Source of the DNA: Astrothelium macrocarpum
Lineage: Eukaryota > Ascomycota > Dothideomycetes > Trypetheliales > Trypetheliaceae
Length of the DNA stretch: 64,000 bases
Assembly: GCA_021030915.1 (NCBI GenBank)
Contig: JAGEMR010000052.1
Span: 124,001-188,000, forward strand
Direction: 5' to 3'
Shown here: piece after piece, positions 35,279 to 46,481 of the stretch
Numbering within the stretch: the stretch's first letter is position 1
How the letters are laid out: each line of letters starts with the position of its first letter
Notes under the pieces: model-generated
Databases searched by the model: none
The model's input: the letters and a program-made list of their open reading frames with translations, nothing else
Told to the model about the DNA's origin: nothing
Position numbers and translations under genes: made by a program

Positions 35279-35878
35279 TCAGTTCCGCTTGACTTCAAAA
35301 AGCTCTCCTGCGAGCTTTTGGATATCAGAGTCCTTCACTTCCTGTAAAGCTTCCTTGATTGCAGAGAGCGTTTCTTCGGATAGACCTTTGTCGGTCCTTG
35401 AATAGACATCAATACCAGCTGGCGTGAACAGCGTCTTGGCAAAATAAGTAATGGCCCACTGCGATTGACTATCATTCCCTGCGCTAGTCGCTTCGCCAGA
35501 TGGTCCAGATTCATCTCCCCAGCCAAGCACCTCCCAGTGGCTGGATGCAATCTTCAACCAGCCCTTTCCCCGCCAGTCCCATTCTCCAGCCTCTGTTCCA
35601 GCTGCCGTGTCAACACCACGGACTGATTTGACTTTGTCAGAGTCCAATGCTTGGTATTCGACTAGGTCATCAAGTTGGTTTGATGCGTTTTCAACTGCGC
35701 CATGTTTGGGGTTGTTTGGTAAGATGGTGTACGTAATGTGGACATTTCTCTTCGTCTTCCACATGGGCAGAGTTGAATGAGTGACTGTCCATGTACCCTT
35801 TAGCCAGTCTAGAGATGGCGCATGAAAGTCATCAGGCTGAGGCAGCTGACTGGTAGTAGGCGGTCGTATGTGCACCAT
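35279..35878 (-). CDS. lipocalin-like fungal protein of unknown function
   Basis: A single exon encodes 199 aa from the ATG at 35878; the frame is open for two more codons, but those have no ATG. The N-terminal 110 residues alternate strands in a lipocalin/FABP-like pattern: FHAPSLDWLKGTWTVTHSTLPMW, NVHITYTILP, DDLVEYQALDSDKVKSVRGVD, EWDWRGKGWLKIASSHWEVLGWG, WAITYFAKTLFTPAGIDVYSR. The conserved G-T-W near the start is the typical lipocalin G-x-W. The C-terminus is a helix (LSEETLSAIKEALQEVKDSDIQKLAGELF). No signal peptide, so probably cytosolic. The ligand is unknown. Confidence 0.7.
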   Translation of the reverse strand: MVHIRPPTTSQLPQPDDFHAPSLDWLKGTWTVTHSTLPMWKTKRNVHITYTILPNNPKHGAVENASNQLDDLVEYQALDSDKVKSVRGVDTAAGTEAGEWDWRGKGWLKIASSHWEVLGWGDESGPSGEATSAGNDSQSQWAITYFAKTLFTPAGIDVYSRTDKGLSEETLSAIKEALQEVKDSDIQKLAGELFEVKRN

Positions 35879-36657
35879 GGTCACGTAACAACTCGGATGT
35901 TGAGATCCTTGCCCGAGTGTAAAGTTAGTCTGCCGAGAGAAAACCCCGTGTTAAGATGGCAGACTTAAACTTGAATAGTGGAAATGGATCCACTCAAGTA
36001 CACAAATCTTTGGGGAAATGGGCGGCCTGTCTTCCAAACCGGTAATGTTCAAACAAACTGAGATGAGAGGTAGGGGTAAATTTAGAAGCGGGTCTGTGCA
36101 TCCGAGGTCGGACGCGTAACGCCGCGGAGCCCATCAACACCGACCCCAAGAACACGACTCCTCTCGCCGTATCATTGACAAAGCCTAAGCCACAAAGACT
36201 GCGCGCACCACTCATTACTTTTCCAGCTGGTCGAATCACTTGCCTTTGTCCTCGAGGCTAATGTGCTTCCTTGAGGCTCAGGCGACAATGCTTTCATTAA
36301 TACCATCGTATAGTTGACGCTGGCGTAGCTCCTACATGAGAAGTTACACATTCGTCAACTCAATGTTTCGGCTTTTTGCGCCGATGACCCACCCACATGT
36401 GGGCCACAAAGGCGCAGCAGGACGATGTGACGCTCATTGTATTCGGTCACTGTATCATCCGGGGCCCCTTTAAGGTAGACGTAATTACCATACTGTTGTC
36501 GTCAAACGTTCTTTGTCCCTCATCAGTCTCCATCTCTTACTTTTCCCATCGTTCTGAATCTCGTCCAAATCTGATTTCTTTCGTTTCTTATGGTTATATC
36601 GCACACTTTATCGTTCAACTAATTGTCTTGGCACTGTATTCGTTGCCACCACACAAC
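35879..36657. other. divergent promoter region with one possible small gene
   Basis: This lies between the minus-strand lipocalin-like gene and the plus-strand PLC-X gene. A minus-strand frame at 35994-36215 (ATG at 36215) contains SGARSLCGLGFVNDTARGVVFLGSVLMGSAAL, a possible short membrane protein, but I do not recognise it. The frame of the PLC-X gene stays open upstream to 36397 without making a plausible N-terminus. Confidence 0.35.
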
Positions 36658-37758
36658 ATGTACACATTCGCATTGGTATCGCTCTTATTATCAGGTCTCT
36701 CGTTTTCTTCGGCGGCAGCGATCAACGGGACTACTGCTTGCAATAACTCGCCATCATTATGTTCTCGTTCTTACAGCAATATTACACATCTAGGTGCTCA
36801 CGATAGCCCCTTTGTTCGAGATGCAACTACTGGCTTTTCAACATCGGGGAACCAATACTATAATTCGACAGTACAGCTGAGTGCGGGCGTTAGGCTGCTG
36901 TCCGCACAAATCCATCCTTTCACTGCTGGTCCGGGTCAGACGGAATGGCATCTTTGCCACACGAGCTGCGATCTTCTTGATGTGGGAAAATTGAGTGACT
37001 GGCTATCAGAAATTAAGACATGGATGGACCAGAACCCAAATGAAGTGGTCACCGTTTTGATAGTGAACGATGGAGCCTCGAATAGTGATCTCGACTCAAA
37101 TTTTCAAACAGCAGACCTTGTCTCATATGCATATGCCCCGGCTTCCGCTGCAACGGTACCTGCACAATGGCCTACCCTCAACACCTTGATTTCTTCAGGC
37201 AAGCGTTTGATGACATTCATTGCCTACCAATTACCATCAAACAGTACCTCAACGCCTTACCTAATGAACGAGTTTGAGTACATCTTTGAAAATCAATTTG
37301 ATGTCACGGCAGCCAACAACTTCACATGCATGGCTAACCGTCCATCCGCCGTCAACGGACAGACCGAGAAAGCTTTGTCAGGGAATATGATGCCTTTGAT
37401 GAATCACTTCCTGGACACGCAACAGATCTTCAACATCGAGACCCCCAACGCTCAAGCAGCTCCGATCACTAACGGCATGAACGGGACTGGTAATCTGAGA
37501 GATGCCGCCACTGGGTGTGCTGCCGAGTATCAAAAGGCACCAAACTTTGTTTTGGTTGATTTCTTCAATGTTGGTCCGGCCATTTCCACCATTGACAAAC
37601 TTAATGGAATCGCGAGCCCTGTCGGAAGGACTACCGTATCCACTTCTTCGGCATTGCCTTCTACTTCGGGAGCACGGGGACTTGAAATCAACATTGCAGG
37701 TCTAGGGATATCAATGGTGCTCGTTGTATCGATGGCTTTTGGCGCCTTCTTGTTATAG
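36658..37758 (+). CDS. GPI-anchored PLC-X (PI-PLC-like) domain protein
   Basis: A single exon gives 366 aa from the ATG at 36658, chosen because it creates a clean signal peptide (residues 1-21, MYTFALVSLLLSGLSFSSAAA). The PLC-X-like TIM barrel follows: NITHLGAHDSPF holds the first active-site His (H48), GVRLLSAQIHP the second strand, and WHLCHTSCDLLDVGKLSDWLSEIKTW the second conserved His region (H98/H101), then EVVTVLIVND. The C-terminus has a Ser/Thr-rich spacer and a hydrophobic tail (INIAGLGISMVLVVSMAFGAFLL), a GPI-attachment signal. Many N-glycosylation sites and Cys residues support an extracellular, cell-surface protein. Fungal members are not proven phospholipases, because calcium-site residues differ. 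The substrate is unknown. Confidence 0.85.
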   Translation: MYTFALVSLLLSGLSFSSAAAINGTTACNNSPSLCSRSYSNITHLGAHDSPFVRDATTGFSTSGNQYYNSTVQLSAGVRLLSAQIHPFTAGPGQTEWHLCHTSCDLLDVGKLSDWLSEIKTWMDQNPNEVVTVLIVNDGASNSDLDSNFQTADLVSYAYAPASAATVPAQWPTLNTLISSGKRLMTFIAYQLPSNSTSTPYLMNEFEYIFENQFDVTAANNFTCMANRPSAVNGQTEKALSGNMMPLMNHFLDTQQIFNIETPNAQAAPITNGMNGTGNLRDAATGCAAEYQKAPNFVLVDFFNVGPAISTIDKLNGIASPVGRTTVSTSSALPSTSGARGLEINIAGLGISMVLVVSMAFGAFLL

Positions 37759-38126
37759 GGAGTCTGCCTCCCGAGTCAATGAATATGAAATCACGCTTTA
37801 GTTCGGACAGATGTGTAATGCTAAAGAGTGTTCACATTATTTTATCGACAAGTGAAATAAGATGGAAAACCATTCGAGCGAACGCATCTCTTTGCCAACG
37901 CTACCAATTCTGAAGCAAGGACCAAAAGGAATTTGAACCGTAAAAACATATCATCAAAGGCATTATCTCACGGCGAGGCCAGATAAATACTCGGATCCTC
38001 CTCAGCCGGAAAGCTCAGGGCCCATCATCAAACTCTTTGCGAAACCCATTCCGAACTCCATTTCCTGTACAGCATATACATTCTTGAAGACATCTTGCTC
38101 AAAATTGCTTTTCCTTGAATACCCTT

Positions 38127-38475
38127 CTAGCGACCGCGACCATACAAGTCGCTGGTGACGCTTTCTTCGAGTTTTCGTCGTGGATTGTGCTTGTGTACAT
38201 CACCTACGGAATCATTGTCAGCCACTCTCCATTCTGTTCATTGCAGCATCAGACGAAACATACCTGTTAGAATAGACTTTAGGGTCGACATCTTCGAGGA
38301 CTTTTCTGGTTGCTGGAAAGTTGATTGTCGTTTTGGATCTTTAGAATCATGTTAGACACGGTCATCACAGAGGCGTTTTGGATTTCAATATTAATCACAT
38401 ACCATCTGACATAGATGAGCGGATCGAGGCGGATGAGACGGAGTATGTCTCTTTCTCAATAGATTTGGAGTCCAT
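38127..38475 (-). CDS. 74-aa conserved-looking small protein, three exons
   Basis: The gene is invisible as an open frame because each exon is 73-77 nt. Exons 38475-38403, 38338-38264 and 38203-38127 join through introns of 64 and 60 nt, both with GTATGT donors (branch TCTAAC in the first), in phases 1 and 1. The product starts MDSKSIEKETYSVSSASIRS and ends HNPRRKLEESVTSDLYGRGR. It is hydrophilic, Ser-rich, and basic near the end, with no signal peptide or membrane segment. The C-terminal SVTSDLYGRGR has the look of a conserved motif, but I cannot name the family. A TATATATA box lies about 165 bp upstream. Matching splice phases and consensus sites at both introns make chance unlikely. Confidence 0.65.
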
Positions 38476-39482
38476 GATACTGGATGATGTGGTCTGGAGT
38501 GGAGAGAGCTTGGAAGTAATGATGATTATGGGTTTGGATTGGATTGCTACCAAGGTAGTCAGAGAGAGTCTGGTACTCGATGGATACTGAGGATTGATAT
38601 TTGATTGTATTAAGGCTCCCAAGGAGCATCTGGGGAGTATATATAGATAATCAAGCAGTCCAACGTATTTGCTTTTGGGTTATCGCCCATCAATCCTACA
38701 TCTGTTTACCCGATAGCACACTAGGCTAGGGAGTGTCTAGGCGGCGGCCCAAAGCGATGACTCCTTTGGGGCTGATGTACGGCTTACCACAGTACGCCTC
38801 AGCCTCGATGAGCAAGACTACCACGAATCTGATTTGTGAAACTCCATTTTTGACCATTGCCTTCCAGCTTACGCCGCATTTCTTACATATTGGTCAACTC
38901 ACGATGCGTCATAAGATTTAGGCCCTTAGATTGTCTCAAGAAACCGGTGCGCCTACACCGAATTATGTCAGCTTCTATTCGGTGAGTGATGCCTGTCAGT
39001 TTCCACTCAGTTGCGGAAACGCATTGATGAACAATCTCCAGAAAAGGTCAAGATCTACAATTTGAGTTTACATGTGGCTCTTTTGATCCCGCCTCCTCCT
39101 TCCTTTCTGAAGCCGCTCTTCTGCGGCAATGGGGTGGTGTAGCCAATGACAATTGATGTGAAATCATGGCTTTGTTATGCGTAGAAAGCCATTGATAACA
39201 TTACGATGTTCGAGATGATTCACTGTGACTCCAGAACGACTATACTATTTCTAGCCGCGCGTACCCCTTAATTGTGACTCAACCTCGAATGTCAGGCCGA
39301 AGCACCGAAGGCTTTCGGCCGATGCTACACCACTATTCGCTGGAACATCAAAGTAACAAAGATTGAAATGTTAAGCAAGCTTACAAAGCCGCGCTTCCGT
39401 ACGAATCTTCCACATCATAGGGCGAATTGCGCGGCAATCTCATTTGAAATCTTTGGTAAGACTCAGATCTACGACTAAGAAA
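38476..39482. other. intergenic stretch
   Basis: Apart from the TATA box I see no supported gene. The right-hand end is downstream of the hydroxyacid dehydrogenase gene. Confidence 0.5.
38638..38646 (-). promoter_or_regulatory. TATA box upstream of the 74-aa gene
   Basis: The sequence reads TATATATA on both strands, about 165 bp before the ATG at 38475 and at a sensible distance from a 5' leader. It suits the minus-strand small gene. Confidence 0.4.
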
Positions 39483-40691
39483 CTAGACAACCCGGTCCAG
39501 GAGCTCTTCTCCACGAATCCACCTCTCCACGTTCTCTGCCGTCTCCGCATACCACGCATTCATCGTCCCTTCCTCCACGTAACCCATATGCGGCGTCAAC
39601 AGCACTTGACTTCGCCCTTCCTGTCCCCACTTCAAGCTCCTCCACGGACTATCCGCAGGCAACGGCTCAATATCAAACACATCTAGCGCGGCACCGCGAA
39701 TCCCTCCACGCTCCAGCACACGCAATAAAGCCTCCTCATCCACCAACGGGCCACGCGACGTATTGACAAACAGCGCCGACGCCTTCATCGACGCAAGCTC
39801 CTCCTCGCCCACAATGTGTCGCGAACGCGGGCCCAGCACATAATGAACACTGACCACATCCGCCGTCTCGAACAGCTCCTTCTTCGACACAACGCGAAAC
39901 GTCTTCTCCCCCGTCGCCGCCACCTCCCCACCCAACCCCAGCTCCACCGCGGTCCCGTCGGCCCTCTCCTGCGTCAGATTCGCGCTCCAGCACACGACCC
40001 GCATCCCCCAACTTTGCACCGCGATCTTCGCCACCGCGGCGCCCAGCCTCCCCAGCCCGACGATACCGAGCGTGCGGCCGAGCAGGCGCGTCGTGAGCCC
40101 CGTCTGCCACCCGCCGGCCTTGACGACGCGGTCGTCGGCCGCGACGTGGTTCGCGAGCGCGAGCAGCAGCGCCCACGTGTGCTGCGTCGTCGGGTGCATG
40201 GCGCCCCGGCGGATGTCCGCGGCGGTCTTGCGTTTCCCCGTCGCGAGGGCGACCTGGACCCCGCGTGCTTTCGCCGCCGCCATGTCGAAGGTCGAGTGCT
40301 GGGTGCCTGTGCACAGGAGGAGTTGCAGGTTGGGGAGTTGGTGGAGGAGGTCGCTGGGGAAGGGCGTGCGCTCGCGCATGGTGGAGAGGATGGTGAAGGG
40401 GTGGAGGCGGTCGAGGATGCGTTGGCGGTCGGCGTCTGTGGTTTGGGGGTGCGACCAGGCGGGGAGGGTGTCTTTGAAGATGACTTTTTCTACGTTCTCT
40501 ACATTTTGGAAGTGGGGAGCCGCGAGGTCCAAGTAATCGTCCAAGATTGCTAGTTTTACGGGTGTTTGTGGTTTGCTCATGATGGTTCGAGCAAAGGCTC
40601 CAAGCCGCACGTGTGCTGATGTGGAAGTTTTTAATTGGGACCGATCCAAACCACTGGTAAGACGGTTTGCAAAACGGATCGGTCCGCTCAT
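39483..40691 (-). CDS. D-isomer-specific 2-hydroxyacid dehydrogenase
   Basis: A single exon encodes 402 aa, or 365 aa from a second ATG (M38). The catalytic domain begins near residue 45 (VKLAILDDYLDLAAPHFQ). The Rossmann nucleotide-binding loop is GIVGLGRLG (209-217). The three catalytic residues are in the expected places: R313 in NTSRGPLVDE, E342 in DVFDIEP, H368 in LTPHMGY. It would interconvert a 2-keto acid and a D-2-hydroxyacid with NAD(P)H. Fungal members include glyoxylate/hydroxypyruvate reductase-like enzymes, and the substrate is not evident. Residues 1-37 are basic and hydroxylated without acidic clusters, so the longer form could be mitochondrial and the shorter cytosolic. The central part is markedly GC-rich and intronless, and a large antisense frame (39816-40553) is a by-product of that. 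Confidence 0.87.
   Translation of the reverse strand: MSGPIRFANRLTSGLDRSQLKTSTSAHVRLGAFARTIMSKPQTPVKLAILDDYLDLAAPHFQNVENVEKVIFKDTLPAWSHPQTTDADRQRILDRLHPFTILSTMRERTPFPSDLLHQLPNLQLLLCTGTQHSTFDMAAAKARGVQVALATGKRKTAADIRRGAMHPTTQHTWALLLALANHVAADDRVVKAGGWQTGLTTRLLGRTLGIVGLGRLGAAVAKIAVQSWGMRVVCWSANLTQERADGTAVELGLGGEVAATGEKTFRVVSKKELFETADVVSVHYVLGPRSRHIVGEEELASMKASALFVNTSRGPLVDEEALLRVLERGGIRGAALDVFDIEPLPADSPWRSLKWGQEGRSQVLLTPHMGYVEEGTMNAWYAETAENVERWIRGEELLDRVV
40638..40685. repeat. perfect 10-bp inverted repeat at the dehydrogenase 5' end
   Basis: GGACCGATCC (40638-40647) and GGATCGGTCC (40676-40685) are exact inverse complements, flanking an inner AAACC/GGTTT pair. It lies between the two candidate start codons of the 2-hydroxyacid dehydrogenase, so in the long transcript it could fold into a hairpin. 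A transcription-factor binding pair is an alternative. Confidence 0.55.
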
Positions 40692-41648
40692 GAAAACGAA
40701 AGTGAAATTACTGCGAGTACTTCTCTACTTACTGACTACAAGCGTTCTTCAGAGAAATGTGTCGGATGTTCTAGATTTCTAATCAGTCTCGATGTGGGGA
40801 TATTATCTAGGATGCTGGGTACTAAGGCAGGTCGCTTCGGCTCCAACACTAGCGTCACCTGCGTAAGTCTCCCCACAATGAAAGTCAAGTTGGTCGAGCA
40901 AAGGACTGATTTGAGAAGTCAGTGAAGGGAGGTATTTGATAGCGTGGAGCACCCCTCTTCAACGCTTAACAATTGCTGCATTCTTGCTTTCCAATTTCTT
41001 TTTCATTTACATTTTCATTTTTTCCTCTCCCTCTCTGAGTTCTCGATGTAATTGATATGGTTTTTTGGAGATTCTATCCGACTTGATCTCGTGGTATGTA
41101 TGAGGTTGTCAATGACGAAACGCATCTTTACATGTAAGAGGACTGTGACCAAGGTGGTGATGTGGGGGATTGAGGGGTTTGGGAAAGCTGAGGTAGGGAT
41201 CGTAACAAGGTGTTGGAAAAAAAAAAGCAACACAAAACAGAAAAGTCGCAGAAGGTGGAGAATATGTAACAATGAATTAAGAGCCTAGAATCTAATCTGG
41301 CTGATTGATGGAGAGATGGGCAAAGAACCCCGGATCGAACGAGTGAGCATGGCATTCTGACTTCGAGGTATAAGTAGCAAGGGCAATAGCATCACTGTGC
41401 TTCTGATAAAGAGACGTTTCAAAAAATCGATTCTCAGCTTACACACAAGGATATCTATAAATCATGCTAGGCAACCTGTATAGTTCCCGTCGCCGTCTTT
41501 GTCTGTAAAAAGTAGGTCAAGGAAATTCTAATAGTACTAACCACGCATCATCCAACAGTCATGTCAATATATCTCGAGAACCAGCGTCTTCTCGCTCGAG
41601 TTCTGTAAATAACCGGTAAAGCATTGAACCAATTGTTGTTTGAACAGC
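40692..41648. other. intergenic stretch without a supported gene
   Basis: Includes the promoter side of the dehydrogenase and the downstream region of the HAD gene. Open frames here (for example 41015-41355, several overlapping) are pyrimidine-rich shadows with no domain. Confidence 0.5.
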
Positions 41649-42454
41649 TCAAGACGCCTCGACAGTCTTTAGAGCCTGAGGGAATTCACTCCAGTCGTAC
41701 ATGACATAGATGGCACCACATTCCTCCTTGAGCAGCTTCGCCATCGAGTCTTGCTTCTCCTTGCCACCCTCGTGAAGATATGGGCCGACGTAACCAATAA
41801 GTGGAATCTTCGCATTCTTGGCCGCAGTGGCACCGCTCTTGCTGTCCTCAATAGCCACACACTCGCCAGTCTCAACACCGATGACTTTGCAAGCGTGAAG
41901 GTAGATGGCGGGATTGGGCTTAGTAGTAGGTTTCTCGAGCGATGTCGCAGCGCTGAAGACATGGTTGGGAGGGAAATATTTGTCTTGGCCGACCTTGCGA
42001 ATAGATGCTTGAACACGGCTGAGCGCGCTGGAGCTTACGACGGCCAAACCGTATTTCTTTTCCTTGTCGAGGGTTTCAAGCTGCTCCATAACACCAGGGC
42101 AGGGTTGTGCATCTTTCTCGAGCTTCTCGACGACCTTGCCAAGCTCGCGGTCAACGTATGCGTTGAGCTCGTCTTCTTGCATCTTGAAACCAAATTTCTC
42201 CTGGAGGGAGACTAACATGCCACGAAAGTTTTGTCCGACAAAGTCTTTCAGAAGTTCGGGACCAGTGTAGCGCTCGGGTTTGTTGTATTTTTCGAGAATC
42301 TCATTGGCGAGCTCGGCACAAGCTTCAAAGGCGAGCGATTCCGAGAGGACGAGGGTATTGTCACAATCAAAAAGGATTTCTTTAATCTGAATCGAACTTG
42401 ATTAGCCTGTAGTTCCCCAGCTTCACGACTCTACTCATCACTTACTGGAGGCAT
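41649..42454 (-). CDS. HAD-superfamily sugar-phosphatase-like hydrolase
   Basis: Two exons (42454-42446 and 42386-41649) around a 59-nt intron encode 248 aa. The first exon is only ATG CCT CCA, and splicing gives MPPIKEILFDCDNTLVLSES. All four HAD motifs are seen: motif I D10-x-D12-N-T, motif II VVSSSA, motif III lysine in KPNPAIYL, motif IV VAIEDSKSGATAA. The helical cap between motifs I and II (type C1) suits a small phosphosugar or similar substrate. The closest functional classes are 2-deoxyglucose-6-phosphate, glycerol-phosphate or phosphoglycolate phosphatases, which I cannot separate by eye. Cytosolic, no targeting signal. Confidence 0.87.
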
Positions 42455-43208
42455 GTTGACAAATTCGGTGTATTGAACGGTACTTTGGATGTGTCAATAG
42501 ATTTGTCGGGGACAGAAAATCAATATCCCGCAGACTTTAGCAGAGCTCAGGATTGGAAGAGTGCCGGGAATGGACAAACAGATTTTGAGGTCTCAAAGGG
42601 ATTAAAAAGAGGGAGACAGCGGTGAATCTGGGGTCAACAAGATTCAGTAAATACCTTAGGTACTCTGGCCAAACGTGGCATTAGGTATCCACTTGTTGGC
42701 CAGATCCCGAACATGTGTGGGGTGGCCGAGCAGCGGACTCCTGCAGTGTCTACCCATCAGAAGAATCCTTGCAGAAGCGTTACGTATGGACCTCATTTGC
42801 CATTGATGAATAGAGCACACACTTCATCAGTAAGTCTGATTCGATTCGAGCTGTGCCTGAAATGGCGACTATTTGAGATGAGGAATGCCTGAGCTTGTCC
42901 ATCATCCCTTGCCATCACCAATATCTCTCTCAGTCCTCAACAACTGAATGTGAACATCCATGGATTGTAATTATCGCACACCGCTTACCCCATGAATTCA
43001 ACGGGCCGAGAAATTCTGGTGCATCTGCGGTCGGTTGCTTTCGGGCTTGACCCCATTTGTCTTGGGCGAAGCGCCCTACGAGTAGGCGCAGCCTCACCAA
43101 AAGCTGAAGCGCCTAAAATCCTAGGCAAGCAGCATTCACACCTGCAACACATCTTCCAGTTGCAAGTCATTCGTGCATTGTCCAAGCTTCATCGGGCGCG
43201 TAGCCAAC
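42455..43208. other. divergent promoter region
   Basis: Separates the minus-strand HAD gene from the plus-strand 978-aa gene. No coding feature was supported. Overlapping frames at 42985-43357 cross into the next gene. Confidence 0.5.
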
Positions 43209-46200
43209 ATGTCTGCGCTGGACGTTGCGCCTAGGCGAAGCCGGGCAAATGTGCAGGTGGAAACGAAGCAACGGCAAGCTGCGGACAAGGTTCGCGGAAA
43301 GCAAGATGCCTCGTCACCAGGCTGGATCACGCCGCGCAATAAGAAGGAAAAGGTCAAAGATTGGCCACCAAGAACCCTCAGTCGACATGTGAGTGCGCCC
43401 GTGGGAGGATCGGCAGAGCAAAGGCTCTCGCCCGATAAAAGTCCCTATCTAAAACCAGGTAATGCGTTGGCATCACCCCGATTGGTAGAATCCGTAGATT
43501 TACGCAGTCACAGATGACATTGTGCTTAATAAATCACGAGATATCAAAAAGAGGAAGCCTGATGCTCGACGATCGTCTCAGACATACATCAGGCATGTCT
43601 CGGATGGGCCCGTTTTGCAGACAAAGCAAAAATGGCATTGTTCGCACCCATTGGATGAAGATGATAGGAGAGGAACACAAGACTCCCTCACGTATGCTCA
43701 AGCCGTCTCTTCTTCACAAAATGTGACGAAACGCGTCCAAATTGCTTCTTTTACTAGCAGTTTAGAGGACCGTCCATTACACGAGGTTACAAGTGAAGCC
43801 AGAGTTGTCCTTGAACCACCTCTCCGGAAGCAGGATAGCATTGACAATGAGTCCCAACCTTCTCCATCCATCTTTGACGAAGATTCGGATGATGTCGATA
43901 AGCTTTCTGACTTTGCCACCGATATTTCTTCGTCCACCCTAAGTGACTATGGACTACCCCCAGATATCGATCCGGATGAGCGACTAGTAAATCCGAAAAA
44001 ATACCTAGACGAGCTTCAAAACCTTGAAGCCCACGTTGCGGGAAATTCAGGCCTGTTTCTCATGAAGCAAGCCAATCGGCAGCTATATCCGATCGGTAAT
44101 CATTGCGAATTGCGCTTTGGCTTCGATTGTTTTAGCCCAGAAGGCCGAACGCTGACCACCAAATCATACGACGAAGCGATTTTGAATCTTTACCTGAAAA
44201 AGCCTAAAGATCAAGACACCGCACTCGCTTTCCATTTGCTCGAGTGTCGAAATCTCATGTTGGCAGTCATTTCCAATATTGAGCGGATGAAGGCAGCACG
44301 ATTCTGCCAAAACTCAATTAACGTTCTTACCGTCAATTCGGCACGGCCACAAGTCGCCATGCTTGTTGGTCTCTCGCTCGACTCGATACTATGTCTACAC
44401 AAAGCTCTTGAGGCTGCCGTGGAAAAAATTGCCAACGCTACTGAGGCTGAGAGCTTTGAATTTGGAAAAAGGCTTCGGAAAAATATAGATACCATTACTA
44501 GTGAATGTGAGAGTCTACTCGCGAAGCTCAAGCTACCACCAGCACAGACACAAGTCGGCATTTGGCGCAAGGCCATAATGGTACTGGATCTTGCCGTCGT
44601 CTCTTATTGTGGAGCTCACATAGAGCGGTTTGATGAAAAATTTCTTGCTGAGGATTTGAACCTTGCTAAGATTACCACTGCATGGACGTATGATCGTTTT
44701 TGCACTGATGGTATCATACTCCGTCGGAGAAAACTCCGTTGCCTCGGCGATTTTCTGGGCGGTCAAGAAGTCTGGGTCTTACAGAGCCAAAAATTGTGGA
44801 ACGACTCCCAGCCTCTTTATCTATCTGCTGAAATAGATCAATTTGCGGATATCTGGGGTCCAGTGTGGGCCGTAAAATCATCCGAGGACTCTGATGTTGT
44901 TCTCAAATTCAATGCCGGTCCTGGGTCAATATCACCGTCTCCCGCAAGTCAAGACTCACCTGCAACAGAAGATGGAGAGATTTTTTGCCATTGGTTCCGG
45001 CATGATGAAGAACCAGATGGAGGTGCCGCTGGTATGTTCTCTAACTCAAGGTTACTCATAGGAGGTGCTCCAATTGTTGAGCAGACAACTTCGCAATTAA
45101 AGGAGAACGAGCTGTGTAAAAACAATAGATCAAGGGTACTTCAGCAACTGCGGCAAGCGAATTGTGTGGAAGAGCTTGGAACTCGTAGGCCTACGACGTA
45201 TGTGGCCGAAAACCAAGTGACTGCCCAAGTAGGCGCGTATGGAGTGGCGCTTGGTGGCTCAAGAGTATACAAGGTTGGCCACAAAACACGGAACGTGTCA
45301 AATTTGCTGCCGTGACTAACTTTGTGAATAGAGACAGCGTGGTATCACGCTAAAAGAGGCAATCATAGAAGCTTGGCGTCATGGTGGTGGTGAGAGAAAT
45401 CCGGCTATCCTAGAGCAGTGGCTGGGTGTCGAGATCAGTTTCTGTACCAAGAACGCACGAAGAAGAAGATTGAAGCAGATTTTCAATTCGACCACTATGC
45501 GAAACTGGTTGGACGCCTGCAGAAATCGAGACCTCCGCCCTTGTGATTATGCTTTTGATGACGCGCTCCAAAGCAGCCACCCTTACGCCTTCCGTGACAT
45601 ATACATCAAGCACAAAGAATGGAGGGAAGACCTCGGTCAACTGGTATCTTGGTGTCTGGAAGGCCTCTTACATTCTAGTGTCGACGCCGACCGTATCCTT
45701 AGGGTCCTCTGGGTTCCACGATCCGACCAACGCTATCGCATCAAGCTTCGACATAACCCACATAGCTGGACTGGTCTACTCCATGATACTGAAGACATGT
45801 GTTCGATGGCAATCATGTCGGGCAAGTGCTTACATACTGACTACAAGGATGCCTCAGCTTGTCAGATCCAAGGCGCCCAGCCGGGCAGGCCTAACTCGAC
45901 AATTCTCGAAACCGCGGTCATGATCAACGACGCTGCTCCACGCCCTCGGGGATTGGAACGAAAGGTATCCGAAAATGAAAAGAATAAGCAGTTACGATGG
46001 AGTATCAGCCGAGTTCCACCTGATGAGAAATTCGTCCTCGAGTCTTGTCGTTTACGGGTTATCGAATGCTTTGCCCGGACGCGTCTTTTAGTACAATGGG
46101 AGGCAGGCGTGATGAACAAAATCCACAATGCGCGGCAGCAAATTGCAAGGACCATTGGAAAAGAGACACTCCACCACTGGGAACTCAAGTCCGAAGAGGA

Positions 46201-46258
46201 CTGGCCTACAAAACCGATCCCAGTGTTTGTCGTTTCACAATTCAAGAACAAAGTGTGA
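43209..46258 (+). CDS. large fungal protein of unknown function (978 aa)
   Basis: Exons 43209-43458, 43514-45273 and 45332-46258. The first junction is clear (phase 1). The second donor is ambiguous: GTATAC at 45265, GTTGGC at 45274 or GTGTCA at 45292, all in phase 0, changing the product by at most nine residues. The N-terminal 230 residues are basic and disordered. After that comes a globular, mostly helical region (SYDEAILNLYLKKPKDQDTALAFHLLECRNLMLAVI, then SLDSILCLHKALEAAVEKI), followed by a segment like IWRKAIMVLDLAVVSYCGAHIERF. The C-terminal exon has the motif ISFCTKNARRRRLKQI and MRNWLDACRNRD. The family seems restricted to filamentous fungi. I know of no function and see no catalytic motif. 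Confidence 0.7.
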
Positions 46259-46481
46259 AACGCCCTAAAAAGGCACGTAGCCCTGCATTTCATCGTCTCC
46301 CCCAAATCACGTACCTTATTCCCTAAAATTTCATCCCTCATGTACAATTGACCCAACTCATGGAGGATCCTCATCCTGCCACCGCCGCCTTCAACAGCAC
46401 CATCATTCTCCTTCCACCATCCCCCTCCACCCCACGACGCGAAATCACATCTACTCGCCTACACCGGCTCCATTGCCAGCA

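Noticed and set aside
36397..36657. N-terminal extension of the PLC-X protein
   Set aside because: The frame is open, but the extension has no domain and would bury a clean signal peptide. The ATG at 36658 is preferred.
39736..40553. long open frames on both strands around the dehydrogenase
   Set aside because: GC-rich codon bias of the dehydrogenase opens the other frames. They lack domains and have abnormal Arg/Gly content.
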